NCBI GenBank assembly: GCA_910591455.2
Contig: OU342804.1
Coordinates: forward strand, 20,548,484 to 20,612,483
From: Pholis gunnellus
Lineage: Eukaryota; Chordata; Actinopteri; Perciformes; Pholidae
DNA length: 64,000 nt
Direction of reading: 5' to 3'
Position 1 is the first letter of the stretch, and each line of letters starts with the position of its first letter. Below the pieces are notes generated by a model that was given only the letters and a program-made list of their open reading frames with translations, was not told where the DNA came from and searched no databases. Made by a program: the position numbers and the translations under genes. Below are positions 1 through 13,701 of the stretch, one piece after another.

Positions 1-3000
1 TTGCTGCTGGATATCGGAGCAGAGGTGGTGTGAGGTGCTGGATGGCAGGATCAGGAGGAGCTCGGAGGGAGGGGAAGGAGGTAATGCAGTAGCCCTGCTG
101 CCCCTCATGTCACTCATACAGAGTGACCACAGCCTCCGCAGGGGCTGTCAGTCAGGGCTGAGGGCGGGAAGTCTGTGGTTCCAGACAGACACAGCCAGTG
201 GAGGAGAGAATAGATTAGGTGACAAAGACATAATGGTTGTGATGGGTTTAATTATAGCAGCAGTCGTATCACTGCCATACAGGTACATGAGATGAAGGAG
301 AAACAAGTCAATTTAAGACGACGGAGCATGACATAGTTTCTTCTCTTTAATGACTGATTTATATGAGATGCGTTTGACAGAGCATCAGATTAATTAAAGT
401 ATAGTTTGTTTTCATGTCCAAAATATTTTCAGTGCAGTTATAGCTAAGTGAGAAATGCATGAGCAGCTGACTTTTCTTATTAAAGAATACGGTGCTGGGT
501 TTTGTCAACACATACTTTGACAAATACTTCTCCACAAGTGTAACTAACACGACTCCAGTGACTCTTTCAATTCGATTACAGTTACAAAGAGCCAGTTGTA
601 TGTGTCCCTCATTATCAAACCCACTTTAGTTGAGTGTCTTTGTCAAAGAATGCATACCCAGCACATTGTACTTATTCGTAAAATAACTTGCATGCTGTTG
701 CAATACGATGCAGATACATTTTCTCTTGTTTGGCTTTTCTTTACCTATAGTCGTCAAATTTTAAGTTCAAAGTTCAAAGTTTTCTGCACGCTCCTTACTT
801 GAACTTCCGCCTAAGGCGCACATTATCGTCTTAAATCCAGCATGTTCCCATATATGATATTGACTGTAGTGCAAGCATATGCTAGGTAGTCTTGGAACTA
901 CAACCAATAAATTGTTAAACACTGAGATTTCTTCATTTGTTTCTATGTTTTGGTATTGGGCAAACAGTGCTGCTCGCTTTAGAATTTGACCATAGGCAGC
1001 ATCAGAGAAGAAACAGGAGTAAAGTTTGGCAACTATCGAGTCGAGGCTAGGAAAGTTTTATTTAAGCCATTTTTAATAAGGCTGTTTGTGCCCCCCAGAG
1101 AGAGCTGGTGGATCAAAGGGCATGATCTGTGCTATGGATGAGTTCACCCTGGGTCCAGCAGAGACGATAGCCCTCGCTGACAGCAAAATAAAACCAGAGA
1201 GTGAAGGGTGCCCTATCCAGCAGCATGATGCCCTCACACTTCGAAGGCTCCATTTGAATAAAGGCAGATGAAACAAACACTGGCTGAAAGCACAGATGTT
1301 GTGCTTCATTATCTACTCTCTGATAGACAAGCAAGAGTAGTGAACAAACTGTGTGTAAGTGCACCTGCGTGTATGTTGCTCATTTGAAGAAAACACCCTT
1401 ACATGAAAAACCATACAGACACATACAGGATAGACACGAAACACAGGCATCCATGTTTTGAGTGCATTAGCAAAAAGAGTCCCCTCTAGTGCCTCAACCA
1501 CATCAACTAAAAGCAGCCAGGCATATGGCAGCAATGAGAGAAGTGCAGAAATAATTCAATAGTGAACCTTTCTAACCTTTACTTGTGGGCGTGAGCACCA
1601 GTCATTGATTCACGCTGTGCTTGACAGTACACTACACACCACCTGAGGAGGGTGAGAGGAGGATGGGTGAAGAGAAATGGATGAGTTTGCTGAAAAACAC
1701 GAAAGGATAATATGAGTGGGAGGAAGGCTCTACTGTGTGTCGGTGATGACATTAGAGGGAACTTTCCACAGATGAATACTGGGAATTACTCTGGATTTGT
1801 CTAGTTTCCACATATATTGTTCCCCTTGCCCCCATGTAGCTGGGTATCAGCAGAAGGACAGAAATTCTCACACCATGTCGAGTGTGATACCACTAGTGTA
1901 GTCTACAGTCGGCTGCTATTGATTACAAAGCACCTTCAGGTCTGGGGCCTGAGTCTTCCAGAGAATTGTAAAACTGACACACAGTAAGCCATTGGTTATC
2001 TCAGGACATGTGTTGTGAAGAATGCTGTGGTTGATGAGCAGAGCACATGCAGCACAGAGTCTCTTGTTGTGTGGTGGCTACGGACGGAGCAGTCGTCCTT
2101 TGAAGGCACTATTTGATAAAGAAGGGATGTTTTGGGGTAAGATATGCCCACAGTCTGAGTCTGTTTAGCCAGATGTGATCGCCTGCCAAGTGACACTGTG
2201 AGACAAAATTGCATTTGTTTTGTGACATTCTTACTGTTTGACTCAGTCAGATTTATGGTGTCCCTCCTGATCCAAATGATGGCCTATCTCTCACAGTCTC
2301 TCTTTGTCTGCCTGGAAACGCTGCTCTGTTGCTGCTGTTTTATAAGTTGGCTGTGAATGTGTTCTTCCTACTGTCCATTTGGGGCAAAGAAGCTTGGATG
2401 AGCATAGTGATGGATGATATTTACGCAAGGGGAAATGAATGAGGAGCCTTCATTTACACTGTAAAGGCACACTGAACAGATAAAGTTCCACCATGACCAT
2501 AAAGAGGGAAAAAGAGTTTTATTGCAACAGTACAAATTCAATCAATTACCAAAAAACATTTTTGTTGGCAGTATCTGAAGTTTGGACCCATAATCTAAAC
2601 CTTTCAGATTATTTTCATGTACTTGCAATATTGTTTAATTACTTACTCCCTGTAGAGCTGCCTGTGTTTGGCAAGACATCCTCTGACACAGACATGGATA
2701 GTGAATAAATAAAAGTTTGCACATGTTTATCCCTTGGTGACAGATCTCACAGTGCTTATTTTATACTGAAAATAACAAAGCACAGGAAAAGAGTTCTTTA
2801 CTTGCTGTAAGGGCAAAACCAGTTTCTTTCTGTTTACATGATAAGAAAAGTGTATTTATGCCTTTTACGCTTTTTTGCATGTTCATTTGTGGATCCCTTA
2901 GTATTCTTTGAAATATTTCTTTTCACATAAAACCATATTTGCAAACATGCATACAGTAATAAGAGAGAAGGCAAACAAGTTGGAAACAGCAGAAAAAAAA

Positions 3001-6000
3001 CACCCTGACCAATTTGAAGCATTAAGATGAATAATCCACTGTTTTGAAAGCAAGCAAAGGTCAATTTTCATGCTGCTCGCTCCGTAAGCATACAGGAGAG
3101 CATATCGAGTCAATTCAGCTGCGCTGCACAGTCAAGGGGGAAGGACAGTCTCCTTTTTTGCATTAGTCGGCTATGTTGGACCAAGTGCTGCTATAAAAAC
3201 AGTTTCCAGTTTCCACTCAGGAGGCAGATGTTTTTTGTTTTTTTTTAAATGGAAATATTTTTGATGATATATGTTCACTTGAATAGCTAGTTTGAAAGAA
3301 TATATTGATGTTTGTCCAGAAATACTCAGGTGTGTGATCTGAAATTATGTGATAGAGCAACAGCCATTTCAAAATACCACAATAATATATCTATTCGTTG
3401 TATTATACTCTAGTTTAACTGTTTGTTACTTGAAGGTACTGGTATTGTTACTGAAAGGCATATGATCATCGGCTCATTTGTGTTTTTAGCCTGTTTTTCT
3501 CTTTACTTTCTATTACTTTCTATTGCGTGGGGACATAATAAGAAATCCAGGTATTTTTCAGTGGAACTAAGTAAAGAACTGAAAATGATTAACCTTAGCG
3601 ATGGCTGTGGGTTTCTGGAAATGAGTTCCTCTAATGTATATGGGGAATGTTTCGAGCACTTGGGAAAGCTGAGATGGGGCACATATTTGTGTGTGAGATG
3701 TAGAGTGAAGAACACAGTGGATGTGTTTGAATCCATGTCACAAGTCGTTGTTAGTCGAGCAGACAGGCCAGCGCTCAGAGGCTTACTCGATTGAAGGTAG
3801 CACAGGGGCCAGAATGGCAGCCAGAATTAGGAAAAATGGGCTGTGTTTTTGTCATGTTAAACCGGGCAATAGAATCTAATTGGATGAGGAAGAGCGAATG
3901 GCAACACTTTCTTTGTTTAAGGGCCTTCTGCAGTCACTTTGCAGGACCCATTGTGCATTGACCACAATAGCATTAGTTTGTGCTCTTGTTCTGGACTCTT
4001 CTTTTCTCTGGCTCTCTGCAGTCAGCTCCTGTCCGTTCCACTCTGTCTTCACGCTTTACTTCCACGCTCCACCAGTGCTCAGGAAGGGACTCAGAAACAT
4101 GCCCCCCATCATGATTACCTCAACCTCACTCTCCTCCTATCCTGTATTATCCCACCATCACCATACTCAATCCTTCCTGTCCTGCTTTCTAATCCACACT
4201 ATTAAAAAGATACAGATAGAGAGGGAAAGGCACCTTCTTCTGCTCTGTCTGTAGTCCACTTTTGCCCCAAGAAGAGAATCTTTATATTCTTGTTATCAGT
4301 TTTAAAGAATCCAATCATTTAATGAGAAATTATTCAAATTGATTGCACCACGAGTTCACAGACAGTCTAGCCACGAGGTCTTGCAAGTGTGCCAAGAATG
4401 TAGTCGTAAAATATACTTTTTTTTCTAGCTTCATAAAATAATAATGCAACACTTCTTAGTTATTTATTTTGTAGCCATGTTTCACTGTCGGCCAATACAA
4501 AACAGCAGCAAATCTGACTGACTGACTGATTGAAAAGACTTTGACAACAGCGTAACACTCAAAATTACTTTCAATGGGCAACTATTGGAATCTACTCCAA
4601 TGCTTATGATTCCTCTCAAGTGAGAGTTTTTTTGATATACTTTTATCTATAGATAGGAACCATCTTTGAATCAGTACTTGAGCCATATTACAAAGTAGAG
4701 CACTTACGTTTCATGGTGTATTCTCAGAGCAAGCCAGAGCAATTATTATGTTGCTTAGTGAATAAGCCTGCTTCTTACTGTATAATTATAATGCACAGGA
4801 AGCTAAAATATATTTATGCCCTTGTTATGATGAAAGTGGATATCAACCCTATATTTCTAAATTTGTATGCCTTGGTATTTGGTATGATCAAGAGCAGTTG
4901 AAAAAATGATCCCTCTGTCACTATCTCCAGCATATCCATGTGAAGATTGTATAACAACTAACCTCATTGTATTTAGTGCACTGTTAATGGCCCTCTGCCA
5001 TGTGAAGGTGTAATCATGCGTGATAAAATCCGGGCCCAAGTTACAAACCTAGGAGCAATCTTGTGTGGATTAAAGTGTACCTTTTTTGTTACAAAGGTCA
5101 TTCATAACTTGGTCGCGTTGTTGATGTACAGTGAGAGATATTGATTGATTAATGCATTAAGTGCTCACAATCCATTAGGTTCTGTGAAAGGGACTGGAGG
5201 GAAGACTTGCTCTTTCTCTCACTATGTGTTTTCACCTCTCCCTGTTGTTCAAAGGGCATCATTTTTGCTGGCAAAGTTTAAGGGACAAAAGCCTGAATAT
5301 CTGCCAAGTAATGCATTCAAAAGAATATTGCTTCTCATAAGTGTCAGTTCAATTATTCTGTAAAACTTGACAAGGAACTGCTCTTACATTAGTCTGCTAC
5401 TCATTTTGACCCAAAGAGAATACGTTGTTCATAGTCACCTACTGTATTCAAGCATACTTCAGCATCTGAACGTAGGAAAAAGATTTACTGTCCTCTGTAT
5501 AGTACAAAGAAAGTGAGATGTTTATTTTGGACATACAGTATCCTCAAAATGATGCCATCTGCCACTTGTCATTGCTGTCAAAAGTGACTACCATTCATTT
5601 GAAGTGTAGCATAGATCATAAGTCAAATTCAGTGATGACAAGAAATATTGTTTTCTACCTTGCAACTGTTTCGAGCGGATTTTCAATCTGATTCCAAATG
5701 TGGACTAAGTCAGTGTTGACACAGATATGCTTTATTTCCCAGACTTTGCGTCACTTTTCAGGATGGTTTCCAGAACCAATGAGAGCAAGGGCCACAGGGT
5801 TACTGTCTTACTACTTAGGGACAAGAAATAGGAGACCTTTATCGCCTGGGCCCTACGCAGGGAAGCCTGTGAAAGAGGCCTGAGAGTCAGTCATTACCTT
5901 AGAAACATGGGCTGCATTAGAGATTCATAACAGTGTGCCATCTCTGCACCTTTCATCTCCACCAGGGCCAGCTCCATTAGGATCTTTTATCTTTGTGCTG

Positions 6001-7249
6001 ATGGCTGCTCTTGATAATGGTGCTGCCGAGAAATCCCAAAAAGTAAAGACTCACCTCTGACACTGTTGGCCCTCCATTTCTTCAAGTAGAGTAGTACATC
6101 AGAGTACAATAGAAGATATATACACTCTCACGTGCAGTCTTAAAACCAGATTTTTTAAAAACATTTTCCTCAAGAAGTTGATGTCCATTACTAAAGCTCA
6201 GTTAGTGGTTTGTGGTTTCTCCACATCAAAGCTGTTGCTGTCCCTCTCATGCCCCACCACCTTTGACACTGCAGCCTGATCATTGTTTTGTTCACGCAGA
6301 CAAAAACACCCCAAAAAATGTGTATTTGTATATTTTGCATTGTCTTTGTTTATGCATGCTATGCATCAATGTGTCTCTGATACCCACAAGACTGGTAACA
6401 TTTTCTAAGGTTAAGGTTTCGTAAAATATTGGCATACTTCTTGCTGATGCCCCCGTGAAAATGCATTAACGATATCCCATGCAAAGCCTTATTGAAAACG
6501 TTGCTTTTGGGCAGACAAACACAACGGCATAATGGTATAGTAATTCATGCAAGCCAATGTTTTTCAAATGTTACAGTAATTATGAAAAATATTCTTACTT
6601 TTAGCCTACATAGCCGCAGCAGAGCAAATCTCATTTCCAAGGCAAAGCGGAGAAGGAATACACTGAATAATCATTGTGTTTAATGCTCTGGTCATAATCC
6701 CAGGTTTTATGATGGTTTTCTAATGATTTTCTAATGATGTTAAATATTAGCAGAGAGTACAGCCATAATTTGAACACAGCAGTCGTTTTTTTCAATGCTC
6801 TATCAGCACACTCGATTGCAACTACAATGAATATTGCACTGGGAATGAGATTTAGGAGCCATCCCTTTTGGTGTTTTATTTTGCTGTCTCCCCATCTGCC
6901 ATAAATCCTCATTGCTGTGCGCTTGAAGCCTCCGCCCTTGCCTGCCTTCCCCAGGTGGGAATACAATTAGGTGCAGGGGCCATTTCATTCAGTGCCACTG
7001 TCTGTCCACCGCAGTCATTCGTAAAAAACGCTGGAGCTGTCCCACTGGAGAAAACAGTGGACTCCTGGGAAATATAAAAAAACAAGCAAAGAAGAGGGAG
7101 AGACACAGAGAAGGAAACAGTGGAGAGATGAGCACAAAGACGGGAAAAATCTCCAGAATTGCTGTCAGAGGAGATATAAGCTCGGCCTCTGATGGGTGAC
7201 AATTTTTAGCAAAATATGTATTGGAGACAAAGGCTTTGTCTCCTTCCTG

Positions 7250-7540
7250 TGCCTTTTCAATGAATTACACCTCTCCACCCCCTACCCCCAGCTTTTTAAT
7301 TAAATGGCTGCAGCTCCATCTCTCTATCCGTAGCTCCCCATTACAGAGGCTAGATAAGGGATTGCTATCTGTAGCATGTTAAGAAAGGCTGCTGGGCAGC
7401 CAAGCCTCATGAAATTTGTCACAAGATCTCATTTTCCTCATTGCCAGACGTGATGCTTATAATTGATGTGGAGGCAGCAGTAATTTATTGGCCGTCTGCA
7501 ATTATCATCCCCTTCTAGCAGGGGGATGTGACTGCAATTT
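7250..7540. promoter_or_regulatory. Candidate conserved non-coding element, intronic
   Basis: A non-repetitive block with several homeodomain-type cores (TTTTAATTAAATGG, TAATTTATTGG, TATAATTGATG, GCAATTATCATC), ended by a GT tract. Composition and motif density resemble developmental enhancers. Conservation was not tested. Confidence 0.28.
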
Positions 7541-7640
7541 ATAAGTGTGTGTATGTGTGTGTTGTTGGTGTGTCTGTGGTTGGGGGTGTGACATTGTATC
7601 GTATGAATTAACGCAAAAACATGTTTCTCCTTATCACTGG

Positions 7641-7643
<3 letters not shown>

Positions 7644-7678
<35 letters not shown>
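7644..7678 (+). repeat. (GT)n microsatellite
   Basis: About 17 uninterrupted GT units. A looser GT-rich patch precedes it at 7543-7590. Confidence 0.97.
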
Positions 7679-7679
<1 letters not shown>

Positions 7680-9029
7680 CGCCACTTAAGAATGCAAATT
7701 AATGACAGGCTCCATATCATAAACAATGTGGGCCCTGTAATGCAGCCACGTTCAGCTGAGATGTCGTGGCTGTCAGTGCGCCAGCTGGACTTTCACACAC
7801 AGCCGGGGGGTGGAAGGGCAAGCAGAAGCCTGGGAGGTGAGGGGGGTCAGAGAGGGCGGGGCAGGGGGCCATAGGGGGCTGGTGGCGCAACCCTTTGTCC
7901 ACAGCTCCTCCTTATGTCTTTAGGGTTTGTTTTCACATAGTAAAAACAATGACAATGGGGGTAGATTGTTAATAATATGCCGTCTGAATAGTGAGACGGT
8001 CAGACTTAATGCAGTCAGTCATTTACGAGTGTATTTCAATGCAAAAGTGATTCCTCTAAAAAACTTTTTACTGCCATATTCAGAAAAGGAAATGCAAATT
8101 GTGTCCAGAGGCTATTTGCCACTATACTAGTGACAAAGTGAACTGAAGTAGTAGTGGGTAATAGAAAGCTTCTCACTGTGTAAAACACACCTGCAATGAT
8201 TCCAAGACACCTCCTTAAATTAGAGTGTTTGGAGTATATGAATTGATCTGTGCTGTTCAAACCAGGAGTCAAAAATAATACATTTTCACATTGCCAATAT
8301 GATCTACAAAGACACTGCATTAATAAAATCTGCATTCATTAACATAGGAACATCATTAGTGGTATCAAGAATAGGTGATTTATGGCTTCTCTAAGGGTAA
8401 TGTGAACTCACCAGGCTGAGGTAAGTGTTGTCCACACATTAGTAGTGATGGCTGGGGTATTCCGTGTGTGGGTCTGTCTGTTTGCATCATGCACAATGTA
8501 TTTTATTATAGTGAGTGACAGTAGAACATACTGAATTTTCAAAAAATGAATAATAATTGATAATAATTGATAATTGATATTTGCTAGAGACATGGATGTT
8601 AACAATTGTGGGGAAAAAGATTCAGATTTTATTTTATTTTCACAGACAACATCACCATTAACACCCACACTACAAAGGCACTTTAAGGGAGGAAGTCTCA
8701 TGTGCTGCGCCACATTCGTGCAGTGTTTTGCACTCTTTTATATGCTCTGCAGATGAATAGCAGGTTTAGTGGTGCACAGATTTTCCTGTTGCATAGCGGT
8801 GAGCTCCATGGTCAGAGCGGATTGCTGTCATGACATACTGGGTTAGAGAATGAGGAAGATGAGGGCTGTCACGCCGCAACTCTGAGCATGCTCCCTTTGT
8901 CTGGGGAAATGGAACCTGTTTGTTTTGTCTACCTGCACGCCTGTTGTGTGCAGTTGCTAAATTAGACTTTCAAATCAAGAAGCCAGTGGGAGACCAAGAC
9001 TCTAGTTTTCTCCTTCCCTTTAATAATCA

Positions 9030-9420
9030 TCCCTGTTTACTCTTCAGGGAGTCATCTTTATATATTTTTTTTTCTTAAATGCGCCCTCTAAGCCGGGAGA
9101 GTGTCTTTAATAAAGCAAGCAGGCAGAGCGCCATTCTAACATGTGAATTGCACAGGAGAGAATTGAGAGATGGAAGCAATAGAGGATCACCGGAGGAGGG
9201 GGGAGAGAGGGGGCTGCTGCCGCTGCACCCTTCATGCTATTATCTTTATGGCATAGCAAAACATGCTTCAGGCAATCAGCATGAAATTGTTAATTGCTCA
9301 GCCCACTTGTGTGTTGCTCAGGGGACAGGGGCCTTCAGGAGGTCCTGCATTGAGCGAGTAAGGGTTGTCCGACTAACTGCCTGCACATCTGGTCTGTCAC
9401 ACGACACATAACACTGTCCA
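9030..9420. promoter_or_regulatory. Candidate conserved non-coding element, intronic
   Basis: A unique-looking block containing TTAATAAAGC, GCTATTATCTTTATGGC and GAAATTGTTAATTGC with balanced composition and no simple repeats. It looks enhancer-like by eye only. Confidence 0.22.
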
Positions 9421-9796
9421 ACAAATATGTTGTCTCCTCTCACTCTCAATGACCTTCACAGAATTGTCGTGGCCATCACCAGAGGCATGTTCCACATAGT
9501 GTATTTAAGAATTATCTATTGCTACAATAGAATATGTAATTGTTAAGCAGGTTTTGTTAACAGTGGAGTGGGCATAGGCTTAGCTTAGTTTAGCTTAGAT
9601 TGTCACAATGATGTTTGATCAAAGGTAAGGCAGGAATTTAGGCTTTAATATACTGTATATAGGAAGAGTGTTGTGTGGGCAGTCATCATTGACTTGCCTG
9701 TCTGAAAATGCTTTTTTCCCCCTAAAGATTATATGTAAACACAATTTAGAGACAGAAAATCCTATTTAGATGGTTTGTACATTTGTATGGTTATCT

Positions 9797-9831
9797 GCAC
9801 TATACTTATAGTATTAGTATAGCACTATACT
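9797..9831. repeat. Nested direct and inverted repeat
   Basis: GCACTATACT occurs at 9797-9806 and 9822-9831, while CTATACT (9800-9806) and AGTATAG (9816-9822) form an inverted pair. Small-scale AT-rich duplication is the simplest reading. Confidence 0.75.
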
Positions 9832-11139
9832 GATGGTTTCAGGTGAACTGTATTTGTATGTTGGCCTGAGTAACGTTATTTTTTTCTGTTTCCTCTGAAA
9901 TATAATGTGTGATGCCTTTTGGTTAGGGAGCCACAGATGCAATGAACACTGTAGGAGATAGGAGTCAGAAGTGAATGAAACCAAACCCCTTTGCAAAGAC
10001 ATGAGGATGACCATCACAGAGGGCAATATTATCTCCAACATGACTCCAAGAAAACAAACGCAGCTCCCACCCATGTTCCATGTACTTCTCTCACCTCTTA
10101 TGAGGTGGCTCAGAGGAGGATATGTACTATAAGACATCTTTTCAACACCACCCCTCCCGTTACATGCTCAGTCGGAACATAATGCCCCTCCTCCTTGGCT
10201 ATCAGTTTTGTTCCTTTTGGAGGAGAGTGAGAAAGAGCAAGGTTACACAGGGCGTCATATTAATGGGGCCTGTCATGCGCGTTGATCGTCTTAGGCGTGG
10301 AGGAGGATGAGCGCTCAAAAGGTGTTGTCTTCAAATAGGATTTCTGCAAGTGAGACATCCTCGTTGGGTGATATCCCCCTCAGAGCAGCCACTTTCTTAT
10401 AGAATGATCTGTTATTAAGCAAATGAAGTGCTGCGGGCCCAACGGTAAATCCCTCCACTTTGTCATGGTGTGCTCTCAGTTATCACACCCTGCTCCCTCA
10501 TTCATTCCTGATGTTCTACCCATTTCACCATGTTATACCAGGGCACACCAGCCATGTATTCGAAGCCAGTCGCCCCTTTGGAGCATGCGGGACATAAGGA
10601 GGATCCAAATTGTAATCAATGACTCTTTAAAAAGGTGCATTGATCTTATATAAAAAAGGAAGTTTGAAACTAAGCAGGCTTTTTTTTTCTGAGTAAAGTT
10701 AAAGGCACAATGTGAGATACAAATATGAATGGAAGAGTTGGTCCCCTACTGCATATGAAATGTAATGATCAGATTCCTCCATTAATTTAAGATTGTCTTT
10801 TAATACTTACTCCAAAATGTTTGTTTTCAGATGCATTTACTTTGAATGACAATTACTTGAGAAGCAAGTAGTTATGTATGTTGATACAACTCACATTTGT
10901 TAAAACTCCTGAACTTTTTTTAATAAGACAGGCATGAAGTGCAGTTAGAGTGTCAAGTTACAGTTGTTACAGCATGTGTGCCAGATCAGTTCAACTTTCT
11001 TTCTCCCAGTTTGTATGTTGCACCTCCTGTGTGCACCCTTGGACTACTCTTACTAGTGGCCAATCAGAGAAACGTTTTGCCACTGGACACCCTATCATCA
11101 GCTCAATCAGTCTGCTGTGCAACGATCCCAGTTTAAGGA

Positions 11140-11470
11140 ACAATTAGGAAATCCCTTAATGAACTGTGGTTTGACGTGGGCCCTTTGTCCTGGCCACCCA
11201 GATACATGATAGAGGAGAAATAAGGGGCGATAGTAAGGGGGCGGGGTAGACAGGGGGAATGGCAACTGCTAGACAGGAATTGATTGCATTAATTGATATG
11301 CCAATATGTAAGCTTGTTACATCCACCATTGCTTAGGATGATGGCTAACAGGTCCTGCTGATCAATGCAACCAATAAAGGCTTCATCCATTAATGAGCAA
11401 TGTGGTAATTAATGTTATCCCTAAACCAATTACCTCAGGCAGTGCATCTACAAGAAAGCGCAGCAAATAG
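11140..11470. promoter_or_regulatory. Candidate conserved non-coding element, intronic
   Basis: Dense ATTA-type motifs: GAATTGATTGCATTAATTGA, CATCCATTAATGAGC and GTGGTAATTAATG. CAATAAAG and a GC-rich patch (gggggcggggtag) lie alongside. No open frame or repeat explains it. Confidence 0.28.
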
Positions 11471-12949
11471 TCCAAACAGGTTATCTCTGTTTTACTCTTA
11501 GCAATTTTCTCATGCTGCCTCTTAACTGCTCTGTGAGTTAAAATGGCTGTAAGGTTGCACTCCCAGTCTATTCACAGCCCAATATATATATTTAAATTGA
11601 CATATTGTGAAATTGAAAATACATTTTAAAAATAGTCAAAAAGAGTTAATGTTAATGTCTTTAAGTTACAAAACCAGCTAAGTAATCAAAGCTTCATATT
11701 CTAACCTAATCCTCTTCGTCTTGTTCCTTTATATGGGGATTCATGGTTGTAGAGCTAAACGTTATTGTTGTCGTGAGGGTCCTTCTTCTTTCTCTCAGTC
11801 CTCGATCCTCTTCTTCTCAAATGCTATCTGTACAGCAGACGTAGAGGTACAGAGTCAGAGCGAGGTGTCAATGTTCCCCACTGTTCATGCAACAAAACAA
11901 TTAACCGATAGCACAGATGACTGTACGATAACAAACACATTTGTTGGCCAATAACTCCAGACCCATGTAATTATTATACCTCTAATTATACATGTTAACA
12001 TGCAGGATCGTTTGCGGTGAAGAATGTTTGTAGTGTTTGTCCATAATCATAAAAGCCAGAATGTCTTGACAGTTGCAACAAAGAGCAAGCCAGACAGACC
12101 AAGCCAACTAACAAACCACTGCTCCCTCTGATAGACACACTGTCTGTACATGGATAATAACAGGTTTATAAATCAATGATATTGTTTATGTTTTAAAGTG
12201 AGAGTTGTATTACCTGGCGTTCATTACCTCATTCATTGCTCAACATTTCCATTCATCTCATCCTCTTATGATGTAAGTAAAACAGGGTTTTCTGCATTTT
12301 AGTCCACATCTCGTGTTACGGAACAAAGGAGAAAGTGTGACGTGTCAGTTGGTGCATAACTTTAAGTCTGACTTTGGAAAAAATAGAGTGTTAAGTAAAT
12401 GACATTAGGGCCCTACTCTCCATGTCTCCCTCTGCCCATTTACAGTAAATGTTTTTTACTCATTGAGCATTACATGGCGGCTGCAGTTGGTTTCAATTAA
12501 TAATGGAAGCTTGTCTGAAAAATGTGTTTGTTTAGCTGTGTATCAATTAAATGTGTTAATTGTGTTGCATATTCAATAAGTAACACCTAAAATGCATTCA
12601 GGTATTAAACACTTATTTCTGACCTTGTAGGAGAGAGCTGAATTGAATACGTAAAAACAAATATGTTAATGGTAAGGTTCATTTCTATACTCAAGTATAA
12701 AACAGACTTGACAAAAGAAGAAACAGAACTAAGTGTGAGATGATGACTTATTAGTTAGTAGACCTTTACACCAAAATCCAGTTCATGTAATGGGTGTTGC
12801 AGAAGTGTAGAAAGGCCCATCTGTCTCTCAGCCCATTATCCGAAGCCTTAATCGGGACTTACAGCAGGGCAGGCTAAATAAACAGTAAGTAAGTTGTCTT
12901 GGGTAGAGGAACGTCAATGCCTGCAACTTGCTCAAGCCTTTACTCTGAA

Positions 12950-13130
12950 TAGTTCTGTATTGACCCCTCAGGACCCCCCGAGAATTCCCTAATTGAAAAT
13001 TAATATTGAATCAATGCCGCGGGCCATTTGCATATTGATTATAAACATCCAGGAAGGCACCAAGTATGTCTTGGATCAATAGGGCCCTTCTGCAGCAGGC
13101 CGAGTGCACTACATCACATGGCAGCTGCTT
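12950..13130. promoter_or_regulatory. Candidate conserved element with octamer and ATTA cores
   Basis: It contains CCCTAATTGAAAATTAAT, GAATCAATG and the POU-octamer motif ATTTGCAT followed by ATTGATTATAAAC. A compact cluster of homeodomain and POU-like sites suggests a developmental enhancer. Inference only. Confidence 0.3.
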
Positions 13131-13591
13131 GCTCCTGAGGTTAATGACTGCTGCTTGTTAAGGAGCTCTTGTCAGGTAGAATCCAGCCGCAGGGTCTTTC
13201 TGCCAAAGTTGGCAGCAGGTGAACTGTTGAGGGTAGAAAAGGAGGTACAGATGGAGAGTATGAAGGGGAAACCCGTTCATGTTTAAGCTACGAAGAGAAC
13301 AAATTTGTCTCTGCATTAGGTGTGTTAGCGACTTGAAAGCATCATTGTTGCTTTTTATCAACCTGAGTTTTTACCCACTTTTTGTACTCTGTTATCTAGT
13401 ATTTATGTCTTAGAATAAATTTGTTTTATATACTACAAGTTTTACTGAAGTTTGTGATCTCTTCAGACATTTTCCCTTCTCTATGCATCTTGGAAGAAGG
13501 TGAAGTTGTGCCAGAAACCCCCACCAAGCCTTGGCACCCTAGCATTGAACCCTGACCACTCCGTAGCACAGACCATAAAATACTACAACCA

Positions 13592-13701
<110 letters not shown>

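Noticed and set aside
3423..4254. Two open frames of about 124 codons on the plus strand
   Set aside because: No domain, no splice or promoter context and low-complexity composition. Consistent with chance in AT/CT-rich intron.
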